Shown here piece by piece: positions 7,166 to 15,002 of a stretch of DNA of 26,780 nucleotides (positions are counted from its first letter, which is position 1; each line of letters begins with the position of its first letter). The notes beneath the pieces were generated by a model. That model was not told the origin of the DNA and did no database searches. It saw only the letters and a list, made by a program, of their open reading frames with translations. Origin of the DNA: Deltaproteobacteria bacterium. Its GTDB lineage: Bacteria; Desulfobacterota; DSM-4660; Desulfatiglandales; Desulfatiglandaceae. The translations under genes were made by a program, and so were the position numbers. The stretch spans positions 1-26,780 of the forward strand of contig JAFCZI010000057.1 of the NCBI GenBank assembly GCA_019314425.1. The letters are read 5' to 3'.

Positions 7166-8158
7166 TTACGGCAGGTCCCGCCACATGGGGGTCAAAACTG
7201 TCCAGTTCAAAGCACCCGTTCCGGATACAGCCTGCTGGTAGGTCCATCCGAGGATCTCCAGATTCCGAAGGGCCGCGGTGTTGGTATCCCATTCCAGGTC
7301 GATCCAACCCTCTTTGGGATAGTTGGCGAAAAGCCCAGCCGGCAGATAGGGTTCGAGATCGATAATGGTCAACTCGTCATCCAGCGGAATGTTGGAGGAC
7401 ACTTTATCTTCCGCAGTATCCCAGAAATTGATATGAAGCGTACCGGGAATCGTGTTGGCACTCTTCCAGAAGATCAGCCAAGTCGAATCGCCAGAAGCCC
7501 CAATATAGAAACGGGGATAGAGGCCGAATGACGTGGCATCCGTAGGCGCTGCAAGGCCAGCCTGCAGATCTTCCGCACCCTGCAGGGCGTTGGCCGAAAA
7601 AAGCTCAACGAACTGTGCGGCGGGAGCCATCTGAGCCTGAAAAGCAACGGGGAGCGCAGCATTATACTCCTTCATGGGAACATTGGCCGCAGCGGCAATA
7701 CCGTTAGCCAGGTTCACAAAGTAAAACTGACCCACGACGCTGTTGACATCGGTACCAACTTCGTTGTCATAGTAAATATATCCGGCATAGTGATCGTTGA
7801 CACCGTCGCCGTCAATGTCCACTTCAAGACTGGACCTGATGGCAGAAGCCATCTTGGCGATTTCCGTGAAGGCATCTGTCGACACAACGTCGCCATGTGT
7901 ACCGGTCAGGGTGTCATCAAACACGGTCACGCTTCTTACGGTGTTGATGGTATAATGGAAATCAATGCCGTCCAGAATACCGACATCCGTAAATACAATC
8001 AGTGTGTTGAGGCCGGTCGTCCCTGAAATATCGCAGATAAAGGGGACCACTGCATCAGTACCCGGCGCGTCGTCCGGAACTCCGATCAAGGCCTGAGACG
8101 GGACCACGCTGAGCATCAGTGCCGCCAGAACTGAAAGGGCTATAAAAAACTTTTTCAT
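7166..8158 (-). CDS. Exported protein of unknown function, probably highly expressed
   Basis: From ATG 8158 this encodes 330 residues. The signal peptide MKKFFIALSVLAALMLSVVPSQA would be cut after residue 23. The mature protein is acidic and has a single cysteine (C42), a calcium-loop-like DIDGDGVND at 114-122, and a C-terminal half rich in aromatic residues (WLIFWKSANT, GWIDLEWDTN, NWTVLTPMWRDLP). No membrane anchor or sorting motif is evident, so it is probably periplasmic, surface-layer-like or released. I recognise no named family. GAGGAGG lies 9 nt upstream of the start, a consensus promoter lies about 200 nt upstream and a strong terminator follows, so the gene appears built for high expression. 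A T2SS client role is possible from context only. The frame stays open to TTG 8218, but that start has no ribosome binding site. Confidence 0.8.
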   Translation of the reverse strand: MKKFFIALSVLAALMLSVVPSQALIGVPDDAPGTDAVVPFICDISGTTGLNTLIVFTDVGILDGIDFHYTINTVRSVTVFDDTLTGTHGDVVSTDAFTEIAKMASAIRSSLEVDIDGDGVNDHYAGYIYYDNEVGTDVNSVVGQFYFVNLANGIAAAANVPMKEYNAALPVAFQAQMAPAAQFVELFSANALQGAEDLQAGLAAPTDATSFGLYPRFYIGASGDSTWLIFWKSANTIPGTLHINFWDTAEDKVSSNIPLDDELTIIDLEPYLPAGLFANYPKEGWIDLEWDTNTAALRNLEILGWTYQQAVSGTGALNWTVLTPMWRDLP

Positions 8159-8207
8159 ACTCTTATTCCTCCTCAAAAATTTATGTTTTGCTTCCCTTAA
8201 AAAACTA

Positions 8208-8282
8208 TTAACACCCAAAGAGAACCCAACGCTTCATCACCGAATCGAGACCACCACCTCCTTTAGACTCAAATTTTGTCAT
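8208..8282 (-). CDS. Candidate 24-codon leader peptide
   Basis: ATG 8282 opens a 24-codon frame ending in TAA at 8208, inside the 5' leader of the exported protein gene. The peptide includes KGGGGLDSVMKRWVLFGC, ending in cysteine. The four glycine codons are read through AAAGGAGGTGG, a near-perfect anti-Shine-Dalgarno complement lying inside the frame. An AAGGA abuts the ATG with no spacing, so initiation efficiency is doubtful. It could be a genuine small protein, a leader peptide controlling the downstream gene, or chance. The glycine run followed by a hydrophobic-basic tail looks less random than most short frames. Confidence 0.35.
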   Translation of the reverse strand: MTKFESKGGGGLDSVMKRWVLFGC

Positions 8283-8358
8283 TCCTTCAAGCTATTGTCT
8301 ACTTTTTCTATCCAAAACCTCACGCCCGTGGATTATCGAACCGCCATGGGTAGAGGGC

Positions 8359-8386
8359 ATTATATGAAATGGAATCCCTTTGTCAA
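8359..8386 (-). promoter_or_regulatory. Consensus sigma-70 promoter for exported protein gene
   Basis: On the minus strand TTGACA (8386-8381) and TATAAT (8364-8359) are both perfect, with a 16 nt spacer. Transcription would start near 8352 and give a leader of about 195 nt before ATG 8158. This is the best promoter match I found in the window. Confidence 0.85.
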
Positions 8387-8541
8387 GTTTTTTTCAACGA
8401 ATAAACGAATTTCATATCCACATCTTTTTGGATCGGATTATCAAGGGCAATCCGAGCATTAGCATCTAACCTTAAAATCAACACATGAGGAAACGCACCC
8501 GGAACCCACTTTGCGAAGACCTCATATCCAGGCCACCCCAT
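8383..8541 (-). CDS. Candidate 52-residue small ORF
   Basis: ATG 8541 opens a 52-codon frame ending in TGA at 8383, which overlaps the -35 box of the promoter for the next gene. The translation looks protein-like: MGWPGYEVFAKWVPGAFPHV, then LILRLDANARIALDNPIQKD, then a short basic tail. There is no good ribosome binding site at the ATG; a GTG three codons earlier is equally weak. It may be a real small protein, a relic of a gene, or part of a dispersed repeat. I assign no function. Confidence 0.3.
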   Translation of the reverse strand: MGWPGYEVFAKWVPGAFPHVLILRLDANARIALDNPIQKDVDMKFVYSLKKT

Positions 8542-8564
8542 CCAAAACACGACTCACCGGGGTT

Positions 8565-8595
8565 TTTCTTTGCGCCTGTCCGCAAAGAAACAGGC
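8565..8595 (-). ncRNA. Hairpin with two competing folds near a promoter
   Basis: TTTCTTTGCG (8565-8574) and CGCAAAGAAA (8581-8590) form a perfect 10 bp stem with a six-base loop. GCCTGT (8574-8579) and ACAGGC (8590-8595) form a second 6 bp stem that uses the loop of the first, so the two cannot form together in a simple fold. It lies directly after the promoter-like site at 8607-8635, at the predicted 5' end of that transcript. No T tract follows on the minus strand, so it is not a simple terminator. Confidence 0.3.
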
Positions 8596-8606
8596 ATTTC
8601 CCGAAA

Positions 8607-8635
8607 CTTCTAGCACGGCGGTTTTGATCTGTCAA
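8607..8635 (-). promoter_or_regulatory. Promoter-like site with extended -10
   Basis: On the minus strand a perfect TTGACA (8635-8630) is followed after 17 nt by TAGAAG (8612-8607; 4 of 6 bases match TATAAT), preceded by TGC as an extended -10. It begins 14 nt past the stop of the PIG-L/GT2 gene and would transcribe the hairpin and the 52-codon frame. Confidence 0.5.
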
Positions 8636-8648
8636 CCCCTTTTTCGCC

Positions 8649-10358
8649 CTATTGTCGCCAAAATTCTCTCGCTTTAGTGAAGAGTCTTCGCATCTTTCGG
8701 CGAATTCGCACCGCCGGTTTTTCCATTCCTTGCGTTTTCATCGGTTGCGGAGGTAATACAACCGCGTCCGAAACAAGGGGCGCGGCCTTTGGGGACGGGC
8801 TTATATTGTTTTCGAGATGATGGCGATCATGTTCAATTTCGGGTTGTTCAGATTGCGTTTCAGCGTTTCTTCGAAACGCGGCCCATGCCCGGCCGTCCAT
8901 CAGGGGACGGGTTCGATCAAACAGTATGGCCCGGGCCTGGTCGTAATCGTATTTTACGCGATGGGCAGCCGCCATACCGGTTGTTCCGTAAAATCGATAT
9001 TCGGCGGTGGTCCGGTCCAGGTGCTGGAACGAAAAGTATCTTGAGGCCCGTATCCAAAAATCCCAATCCTCAAAAAGGGTCAGATCATCCGAAAAACCGT
9101 TTACCCGGTCAAGGACATCTCTTGAAAAAAGCACACTCATGATGGGAATATAGTTTTCGAACAAAAGCCGGTCCGGATCAAAATCAAAATTAAAGACCCG
9201 CTCTTCCTTTTCGCGATTGCGGGGATTTTCCGGCGGGCCTGAAAAAAAGACGTTCAGGACATTGCTATAAGCCACTTTCTCGTGCGTCATTTCGAGGTGG
9301 GTTACAAGACGTTCCACATGATCGGGATAAAACACATCGTCGTCGTCGAGGAAATTTAAATATTTTCCCCGCACCGCCTTTAATCCGCTGTTGGCGGCTG
9401 AAGCCCTCCCCCTGCATTTTTCATGCGGCACATATTGGGTGGGAATGTCTCCCGAAAGGGCTTCAACCACATCCTTGACATCCCGCCCGCCGTCGTTGAC
9501 CACCACAATTTCCAGGTTGGCATAGGTCTGTTTTGCGATGGATCGTATGGCGTCAACCAGCAAATGGGGGCGATCCTTCGTCCGAACAATGATGGAGACC
9601 AGGGGGCCGGATTCCCCCGGGTCGGACGCCAGCCGATATGACGGCTGAAACGGAATGGCAAGCGGCCCGATTTTTCGAATCAGGCCGGTATCCCACGATG
9701 AAAACCCCTCGGCATGCGTGACGCTTTCCGGCAGGGTCATGCTTCGGTAACGGTTCAACCCCATGGCGATATCCTTATAGGGCTGTTCCTTGAGCTGGCT
9801 TTCGTACTGGTCAATGGCTTGATGCTTCCGGGCCAGAACCGGTGTGATATCGACCAGGGTATTGACACAAAGGGGTTGCCCCAGTTCATAAAAGGCGACC
9901 TCGAAACTGAAATCATTTCCGCTGAGGGCATCACACAACAAAAAACAGGCGGCCCGATGATCCGGGTGAAATTCCAGGGGAGAAGGGACGTATACCCGTT
10001 GGGGCCGGTAATCGGTCAATAGATCCACCATGCGACGAAGGGCGCCGTGAGCGCCGGACAGGGCACGGTCCTCGTAGGGCCAGAATTCCAGATCGGTCAC
10101 GCCAATGACTGCGCACGCCCGTTTCGCTTCTTCCTGCCGCATGGCCACATAACGGTTTTTTTCGATTTCACCGGAAGAATCCCCCTTGGCCCCGTTGGTC
10201 AAAAAGATAACCCTTACGGGATCTCCCGCCCCGGTGTGGAGGGCAATGCTGCCGCCGCAGCCGATGGTTTCATCGTCAGGATGGGGGGCCAACACCAGCA
10301 CGCGCCGGCCCGTCGGATCCGTTGTGTGAAAGGGAATCAGTTTTTCTTCGGTTTGCAT
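8649..10358 (-). CDS. PIG-L deacetylase / GT2 glycosyltransferase fusion
   Basis: From ATG 10358 this encodes 569 residues. Residues about 18-235 form a PIG-L/LmbE-type zinc-dependent N-deacetylase: APHPDDE at 24-30 and HPDHRA at 131-136 supply the metal ligands and catalytic aspartate. Residues about 252-485 form a GT2 glycosyltransferase, with LVSIIVRTKDRP (253), VVVNDGG (285), LDDDD (337-341, metal-binding) and FEDWDFW (429-435). The last 80 residues are low in complexity and basic. In the family, PIG-L enzymes remove an N-acetyl group from an amino sugar, so the fusion suggests transfer of a sugar coupled to deacetylation. ATG 10358 lies 11 nt past the preceding stop; an alternative TTG at 10373 overlaps that stop by 4 bp. 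Neither has a good ribosome binding site, so translation is probably coupled. Confidence 0.88.
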   Translation of the reverse strand: MQTEEKLIPFHTTDPTGRRVLVLAPHPDDETIGCGGSIALHTGAGDPVRVIFLTNGAKGDSSGEIEKNRYVAMRQEEAKRACAVIGVTDLEFWPYEDRALSGAHGALRRMVDLLTDYRPQRVYVPSPLEFHPDHRAACFLLCDALSGNDFSFEVAFYELGQPLCVNTLVDITPVLARKHQAIDQYESQLKEQPYKDIAMGLNRYRSMTLPESVTHAEGFSSWDTGLIRKIGPLAIPFQPSYRLASDPGESGPLVSIIVRTKDRPHLLVDAIRSIAKQTYANLEIVVVNDGGRDVKDVVEALSGDIPTQYVPHEKCRGRASAANSGLKAVRGKYLNFLDDDDVFYPDHVERLVTHLEMTHEKVAYSNVLNVFFSGPPENPRNREKEERVFNFDFDPDRLLFENYIPIMSVLFSRDVLDRVNGFSDDLTLFEDWDFWIRASRYFSFQHLDRTTAEYRFYGTTGMAAAHRVKYDYDQARAILFDRTRPLMDGRAWAAFRRNAETQSEQPEIEHDRHHLENNISPSPKAAPLVSDAVVLPPQPMKTQGMEKPAVRIRRKMRRLFTKAREFWRQ

Positions 10359-10369
10359 AGTGGGGTCTT

Positions 10370-11857
10370 TCAAAAAAGGTCGCTGTCGCCCATGGTATAG
10401 TAAAAATGGCGGTCAACCACCGGTAAAGAGAGGGCGGCGTCAAAAAAGATGATGCCGGCGGCCAGTTGATTGGGATCAGCGGTCACCTCAAACCCTGCCT
10501 TCGCCAACGCTTCCGTCCACCATTTCGGCTTTCGGGAAAACCACCCTTCGATTCTTCCGACATCTGAAAAATGTTTTTTTAATAACCGGTCAAACATCGC
10601 CCCGACGCACCACGCGTATTTTTTCTCAAAGAGGGCGTCCCCCCAGATCAGCACCCGATCCCGAACGGAAAACACACACCACCCCACCAGTTTGCCGAAG
10701 CATTTGACCGCGAAAAGCCGGTGAACGTGATCGGGACAATCAAGGTATCGCCATTTCAGGTAGGTCGCATCTTTTTTGAGCAATAACCCGTAATCCCGGC
10801 TTGCCCTTTTAAAAAGGAGATCAAATGCGGCCGTCATCCGGGTCACCCGTTCAACCGTAACGAAAGAGAGGCGTTTTTTAAATTTCCCCAAAAGCGTCAA
10901 GGGGGGACGGCCAAACCGGTCAAAATCTAAGACATGGTAGGGAATGGGCGACATATATTGATATCCCAGAAACCGTTCTCCGAACTTTTTAATATGACCC
11001 GTATTATACCCATACATGAAGGGCATGTTGTCCACACAGAATTTATTGAAAAAATACGTCGTCACCCGCGTGAGAACACTGGTGCTGCCCAGGCCCATCC
11101 GTCTGAAATCAGGGTGGGTCATGGTGTCAGCACCCTGTAGCGACAAAAATTCCCCCGGGCCTTCCACCGATGAGTAAAACGGCACGGCATATCCGCAGAA
11201 ATGCGCGGCCAGGGCACCGTCTTGGGTGACAGCAAGCGCAATTTTATGGTTGCCAAACGGGTTGTCGCGGTATTTCCATTTCCAGTGGGCCAGGGTCCGA
11301 TCGGATTGGAACACCTGTTGAAACATCGGCAAAATGTCCAGTTCATCCCCATCCCGGTAAACCCGAAGAAAGACCTTGTCTTTTTTGGCCACCACCAGGC
11401 CAAAACGGGTCTCCTTTCCCTCCTTGATCATCCTGTCGTTGGATTTAATGCGAAATCCATTTTCGTAGAGGGCCGTAAGCACCGCTTTTGACATCCCGGT
11501 TTTTCGCTGGTAAAGGGGTTGCTCCGGTATTTCGGTATGAACAATAAGGGCGCCGGCCGGTTTTAAACATGACCGGATGGGTTTCAAGACGTCGTTCAAA
11601 AAACCGTCGGTGGCGGAAGACGCCGCCAAAACAATCCCATCATAGGGCTTTGCTGAAAGCGCCGGGTCATTTGAATCAATGCCATCGCCACAAAATTTTC
11701 CCGTGTCCGTCACGGTGACGTCATAGCCAAGGGATGGCAGATCGCCGGTGTTGAAATCGCTCTCACACCCGATAACCAGGATGGCTGCCGGCGCGGGCGG
11801 GAGATGCGGCAACAGGGGATGGGAAGGATTTTCGTTAATGGCGTTCACCGTTTTCAT
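10370..11857 (-). CDS. Methyltransferase-like / GNAT acyltransferase fusion
   Basis: From ATG 11857 this encodes 495 residues. Residues about 20-160 resemble a degenerate class I methyltransferase (AILVIGCESDF at 25-35, YDGIVLAAS at 72, a late strand ALIVHTEIPE at 103), without a clear SAM-binding Gly-x-Gly. Residues about 162-480 form a GNAT-type acyltransferase: AHWKWKYRDNPFG (190-202), and the acetyl-CoA loop TMTHPDFRRMGLGSTSVLTRV beginning at 245. It probably acylates a sugar or lipid-linked intermediate of the glycan made here. It overlaps the upstream GT2 gene by 23 bp and is followed 11 nt later by the PIG-L fusion. The methyltransferase half may be structural or inactive. Confidence 0.78.
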   Translation of the reverse strand: MKTVNAINENPSHPLLPHLPPAPAAILVIGCESDFNTGDLPSLGYDVTVTDTGKFCGDGIDSNDPALSAKPYDGIVLAASSATDGFLNDVLKPIRSCLKPAGALIVHTEIPEQPLYQRKTGMSKAVLTALYENGFRIKSNDRMIKEGKETRFGLVVAKKDKVFLRVYRDGDELDILPMFQQVFQSDRTLAHWKWKYRDNPFGNHKIALAVTQDGALAAHFCGYAVPFYSSVEGPGEFLSLQGADTMTHPDFRRMGLGSTSVLTRVTTYFFNKFCVDNMPFMYGYNTGHIKKFGERFLGYQYMSPIPYHVLDFDRFGRPPLTLLGKFKKRLSFVTVERVTRMTAAFDLLFKRASRDYGLLLKKDATYLKWRYLDCPDHVHRLFAVKCFGKLVGWCVFSVRDRVLIWGDALFEKKYAWCVGAMFDRLLKKHFSDVGRIEGWFSRKPKWWTEALAKAGFEVTADPNQLAAGIIFFDAALSLPVVDRHFYYTMGDSDLF

Positions 11858-12968
11858 CAATTATCCAAGACACCTGCTGAAAAGACGCACCAAACCGCTT
11901 AACACCCCCCAAACGCCCGAAATACTGTCCCGGCGCCAGCAATTCCCAGCAGGTTTCGGGAAACCGCATCTCCGGGCCCGAGCCGAATTGGGCGGCGGAT
12001 GGCACCAGATCAGGGTTGGGGCTCCATTCAAAAAGCCATGCTGCCTGAATGGCGGGCGGAACTTTCAGGGAAAAGGGCGTTCTGAAAATGGGCGCGTTTA
12101 ACCCGTCTTGACGGGGGGCGGGGCGCGGAAAATGTTCAAGTGTTTTTTTCAGACGGGATTTCCAGCCTTTTGCGTGTTTTTCTAAAAAAACGGCATGGGA
12201 TTCCGCCATCAGCCTTCTTTTTTCCCGCAAGCGACGCCGGTCGCATTGGTCATAGTAATGAATGGCGCGGGCCCGTGGTTCAATCAAGAGCCGGAAGCCG
12301 TTGTTTCTCAGTCGCAGAAAAAGATCCGTATCTTCAAAATAGAGAAAAAAACGGGGATCAAACAAACCCCCGGCTTTTTGGACCGCGTCCCGATTCAAAA
12401 GCGCCAAGCCTCCCGAGAGAGTGCTCACTTCCACCGGCTTTGGGGAACGCCAGACCCGGATGGAGCGTCTTCGCCACAGAACACTGATAAATCGGTTAAT
12501 CCAGGCTTGTGACCCCCAGGACGTCAGAAGGTCCCGGAATTCAAACAGGGCCGTGGGATAAGAGGGCGGCAGATAGAAGGTCTGATGGTCATCCCAGAAA
12601 ATCTGAGGCGCGACTGCCGCGACATTCCGGCTGGAAAAAAGGGTTTTTTGCAGTTGCTTCAAACAACCGGGCAATAACCGGGCATCCGGGTTAATGAGCA
12701 GGATGCCGTTCCCGGTAAACGCCTCAAAGGCCTGGTTGCACGCGAACCCGAACCCCATATTCTCAGTGTTAACCCTTAACGTTACGGATGGCGGGAGATT
12801 TAATCGAAGTCTCTCGGCCTCTTCCGGCGAGCCGCTGTTGTCCACCACCACGACGGTAACCGGCCCTGAAGACTCGGATTCCAAAACGGATTTCACGGCC
12901 TGTAATGTCAGGGAAAAGCTCTTATAATTAACAATAACGGCGAGGGTTTTCAAACCAACAAGGAACAC
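11835..12968 (-). CDS. Family 2 glycosyltransferase
   Basis: This 377-residue GT2 enzyme opens with KTLAVIVNYKSFSLTLQAV and has VVVVDNSGSPEEA near residue 38. LLINPDARLLPGCL near 94 stands at the DxD position. SGGLALLNRDAV and FFLYFEDTDLFLRLRNNGF near 206-222 complete the fold of the rhamnosyltransferase-like group. Residues from about 285 are a poorly conserved tail. It would build the glycan exported by the ABC transporter encoded just upstream. The start is uncertain: GTG 12968 follows AAGGAG with no spacing, while TTG 12953 gives the family-typical MKTLAVIVNY but lies 14 nt from that site. It starts 3 nt after the ATPase gene stop. Confidence 0.85.
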   Translation of the reverse strand: MFLVGLKTLAVIVNYKSFSLTLQAVKSVLESESSGPVTVVVVDNSGSPEEAERLRLNLPPSVTLRVNTENMGFGFACNQAFEAFTGNGILLINPDARLLPGCLKQLQKTLFSSRNVAAVAPQIFWDDHQTFYLPPSYPTALFEFRDLLTSWGSQAWINRFISVLWRRRSIRVWRSPKPVEVSTLSGGLALLNRDAVQKAGGLFDPRFFLYFEDTDLFLRLRNNGFRLLIEPRARAIHYYDQCDRRRLREKRRLMAESHAVFLEKHAKGWKSRLKKTLEHFPRPAPRQDGLNAPIFRTPFSLKVPPAIQAAWLFEWSPNPDLVPSAAQFGSGPEMRFPETCWELLAPGQYFGRLGGVKRFGASFQQVSWIIDENGERH

Positions 12969-12971
12969 TCC

Positions 12972-14156
12972 TTATGATGGGACATTCCAGGAATGGGGCA
13001 TCCACATCATACCCATGTCAGAATGTTCGCTTTCGATCACAAAAGGGCCATAACTCATTTCGTGGATCTCCCGTATGGCATGTTCATCGCCGACCCTTGC
13101 CTTGACCCGGTAATTTCCACCCAGAATAGGGATCGATGGAATCACCATCTCAATGGTTTGTTCACCGGAAAAAAGGATAGGCGCCAGACCTGACATTTTG
13201 CTGGTGGTTTCAAAAACCTGGGCGCCGCCCGCAAATCCAAGGCTTATGGCCAAGTGCCCCTTCATAGGCGCGCCGACCCTTCGGGTTTTCACCTGAACGA
13301 TAACCGTCTCAAATTGGTGAAGGTGCGCCACAGATTCTTTTTTTTCATTCAGAAGGCACACCCCTTCAATCATAATATCCGGCATTTGCGAACCCACCGG
13401 CACCGAAGGTCCATCGACGGGAACAGGGGAGACATCTTCTTCAAGATAGGTTCTATAGGCCGAAATAACGGAAGATGTTTTTCCATAACCGCCCATGCGG
13501 CCATTTTTCAGCCACAGGGTACGGGAACACAATTCGTTGATCATATACATACTGTGGGTGCAGATAATGAGCGTCTTGCCGGCCTTTCTAAAGCCCATCA
13601 TCCGATCCACGCATTTTTGCTGAAATCGCTGATCCCCGACACTGAGGGCCTCATCGATAATCAGGATCTGCGGATCCACACTCGTCGCGATAGAGAACGC
13701 CAGCCGAAGATACATTCCGGAGGAATAGGTCTTGACGGGCCGGTCGATGGCATGCTCCAATTCAGAAAACGCAATAATCGCCGCTTCACGGTCCCGGATC
13801 TCTTTTTCTTTCAATCCCAGAAGCGCGGCATTGAGATAGATGTTCTGCCGACCGCTGAACTCGGGATGGAATCCGGACCCCAGCTCCAGGAGGGCGGCCA
13901 TCCTACCCCTTTTTACCATCCGACCGGAAGTTTGGGTGGAAGTGCCAGCCAGTATTTTCAACAGGGTGGATTTCCCGGCGCCATTGTCGCCGATAACCCC
14001 CAATGTGCCGCCCTCGGGAACTTCAAACGAAATGTCCGTCAGGGCTTCTACCAGATCATGGCAGGGCTTTCGAAGAATCGCTTCCTTGAGACGATCAAAC
14101 GGCCTTAGATAGACCTGGTAATTTTTCGTCAGGTTTTCGGCCTCAATGGCGTTCAA
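12972..14156 (-). CDS. wzt: ABC glycan exporter ATPase with C-terminal cargo domain (Wzt)
   Basis: This is the cytoplasmic ATPase of a two-component ABC-2 polysaccharide exporter that moves undecaprenyl-linked glycan across the inner membrane. Walker A GDNGAGKS (about 56-63), signature YSSGM (144-148), Walker B ILIIDE (164-169) and the H-loop THS (about 201) are all intact. Residues about 250-394 resemble the Wzt C-terminal carbohydrate-binding domain, which in characterised systems recognises the modified chain end. That fits the methyltransferase and acyltransferase genes nearby. I chose TTG 14156 because GAGGAG lies 8 nt upstream; TTG 14162 is only 2 nt from it, and no ATG is available near the N-terminus. 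The permease gene precedes it by 35 nt. Confidence 0.9.
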   Translation of the reverse strand: MNAIEAENLTKNYQVYLRPFDRLKEAILRKPCHDLVEALTDISFEVPEGGTLGVIGDNGAGKSTLLKILAGTSTQTSGRMVKRGRMAALLELGSGFHPEFSGRQNIYLNAALLGLKEKEIRDREAAIIAFSELEHAIDRPVKTYSSGMYLRLAFSIATSVDPQILIIDEALSVGDQRFQQKCVDRMMGFRKAGKTLIICTHSMYMINELCSRTLWLKNGRMGGYGKTSSVISAYRTYLEEDVSPVPVDGPSVPVGSQMPDIMIEGVCLLNEKKESVAHLHQFETVIVQVKTRRVGAPMKGHLAISLGFAGGAQVFETTSKMSGLAPILFSGEQTIEMVIPSIPILGGNYRVKARVGDEHAIREIHEMSYGPFVIESEHSDMGMMWMPHSWNVPS

Positions 14157-14191
14157 ATACAAAGCTCCTCATTTTCATTGCACCGACCTTT

Positions 14192-15001
14192 TCACAAAAC
14201 GTCCGCAAAGGCATGTTTTGAGCGTTCAAAAAAAAGAACACTGCCCACAAAACACAATAGTGCCAACCCCATGGCATAGGCCAGCGTTGTAAAGGAAATA
14301 AAATGATGCAACAGCACTTGATGATACAATTCGATGAAGTGATACATGGGATTCATTTTGAGGACCCACCGCAGTTTCTCCGGCACCATGGACAAGGGGT
14401 AGATAATGGGCGTCAGAAAAAACCACAAGGAGAGGGCGGTTCCGATGAATTGTTTAATATCCCTCAAAAATACGGACAGGCCGGCAATCAGGCTTACCAA
14501 GCCCAATGTAAACACCATATGGACCCCCACCACCAGGGGCAGCCACACCCAGACCGTGTGGAAATACCCTTTAAAAACCAAATAAACCAGAAACATCACA
14601 AAACCGAGGCCATTTAAGCAGAAAGGGACGATAACCCCTGTCATGGGAAGAATTTCCAGAGGGAACGCCACCTTGGTAATAAGGTTGGCCCGGCTCAGAA
14701 AAGCATCGGTGGCGCTGCCCAATGCCTCTGAAAAAGCGGTCCACGGGAGAAGCCCCGTCAGAAAGTACACAACGAAACTGTCGGTGCCCGTTTCCATGGG
14801 CTTCATTCGGATCTTGAAAATGATTGAAAACACAAAGATATAAATGAGCAGATTGGCCAGCGGTGTCAAGAGGCTCCACACAAATCCCCCGATGGATCCG
14901 GCAAAACGTCCTTTGATTTCGTTTCGGACAAATCCCCAGAAAAGGGTTTTGTGATGAAACGGGATTTGAAACCAGCGTTTTAGAATTAAAAAAAGATTCA
15001 T
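14192..15001 (-). CDS. wzm: ABC-2 glycan export permease (Wzm)
   Basis: This 269-residue inner-membrane protein has about six hydrophobic segments (around residues 38-60, 75-95, 112-142, 148-175, 182-205 and 235-258). It has the family-typical LLARNEIKGR-like entry (FVRNEIKGRFAGSIGGFVW), the internal YFLTGLLPWTAFSEAL, and the NPMYHFIELYHQVLL region before the last segment. It forms the channel partner of the ATPase encoded 35 nt downstream. ATG 15001 follows the gspD stop by a single base, with AAGG just upstream, so it is almost certainly on the same transcript as the T2SS genes. Confidence 0.92.
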   Translation of the reverse strand: MNLFLILKRWFQIPFHHKTLFWGFVRNEIKGRFAGSIGGFVWSLLTPLANLLIYIFVFSIIFKIRMKPMETGTDSFVVYFLTGLLPWTAFSEALGSATDAFLSRANLITKVAFPLEILPMTGVIVPFCLNGLGFVMFLVYLVFKGYFHTVWVWLPLVVGVHMVFTLGLVSLIAGLSVFLRDIKQFIGTALSLWFFLTPIIYPLSMVPEKLRWVLKMNPMYHFIELYHQVLLHHFISFTTLAYAMGLALLCFVGSVLFFERSKHAFADVL

Positions 15002-15002
15002 G

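Larger units (their letters stand above)
8159..8648 (-). other. 490 bp leader region of exported protein gene
   Basis: No long gene occupies this stretch. Read on the minus strand it holds, in order: a promoter-like site (8607-8635), a hairpin with an alternative fold (8565-8595), a 52-codon open frame (8383-8541), a consensus sigma-70 promoter (8359-8386), and a roughly 195 nt leader with a 24-codon frame (8208-8282). GGATTATC (8433-8440) and GCAATCC (8446-8452) form a further short inverted repeat. I recognise no known riboswitch class. Confidence 0.6.

Noticed and set aside
13254..14108. A 284-codon plus-strand frame
   Set aside because: It lies opposite the Wzt ATPase, whose Walker motifs are intact, and has the composition of an antisense shadow.
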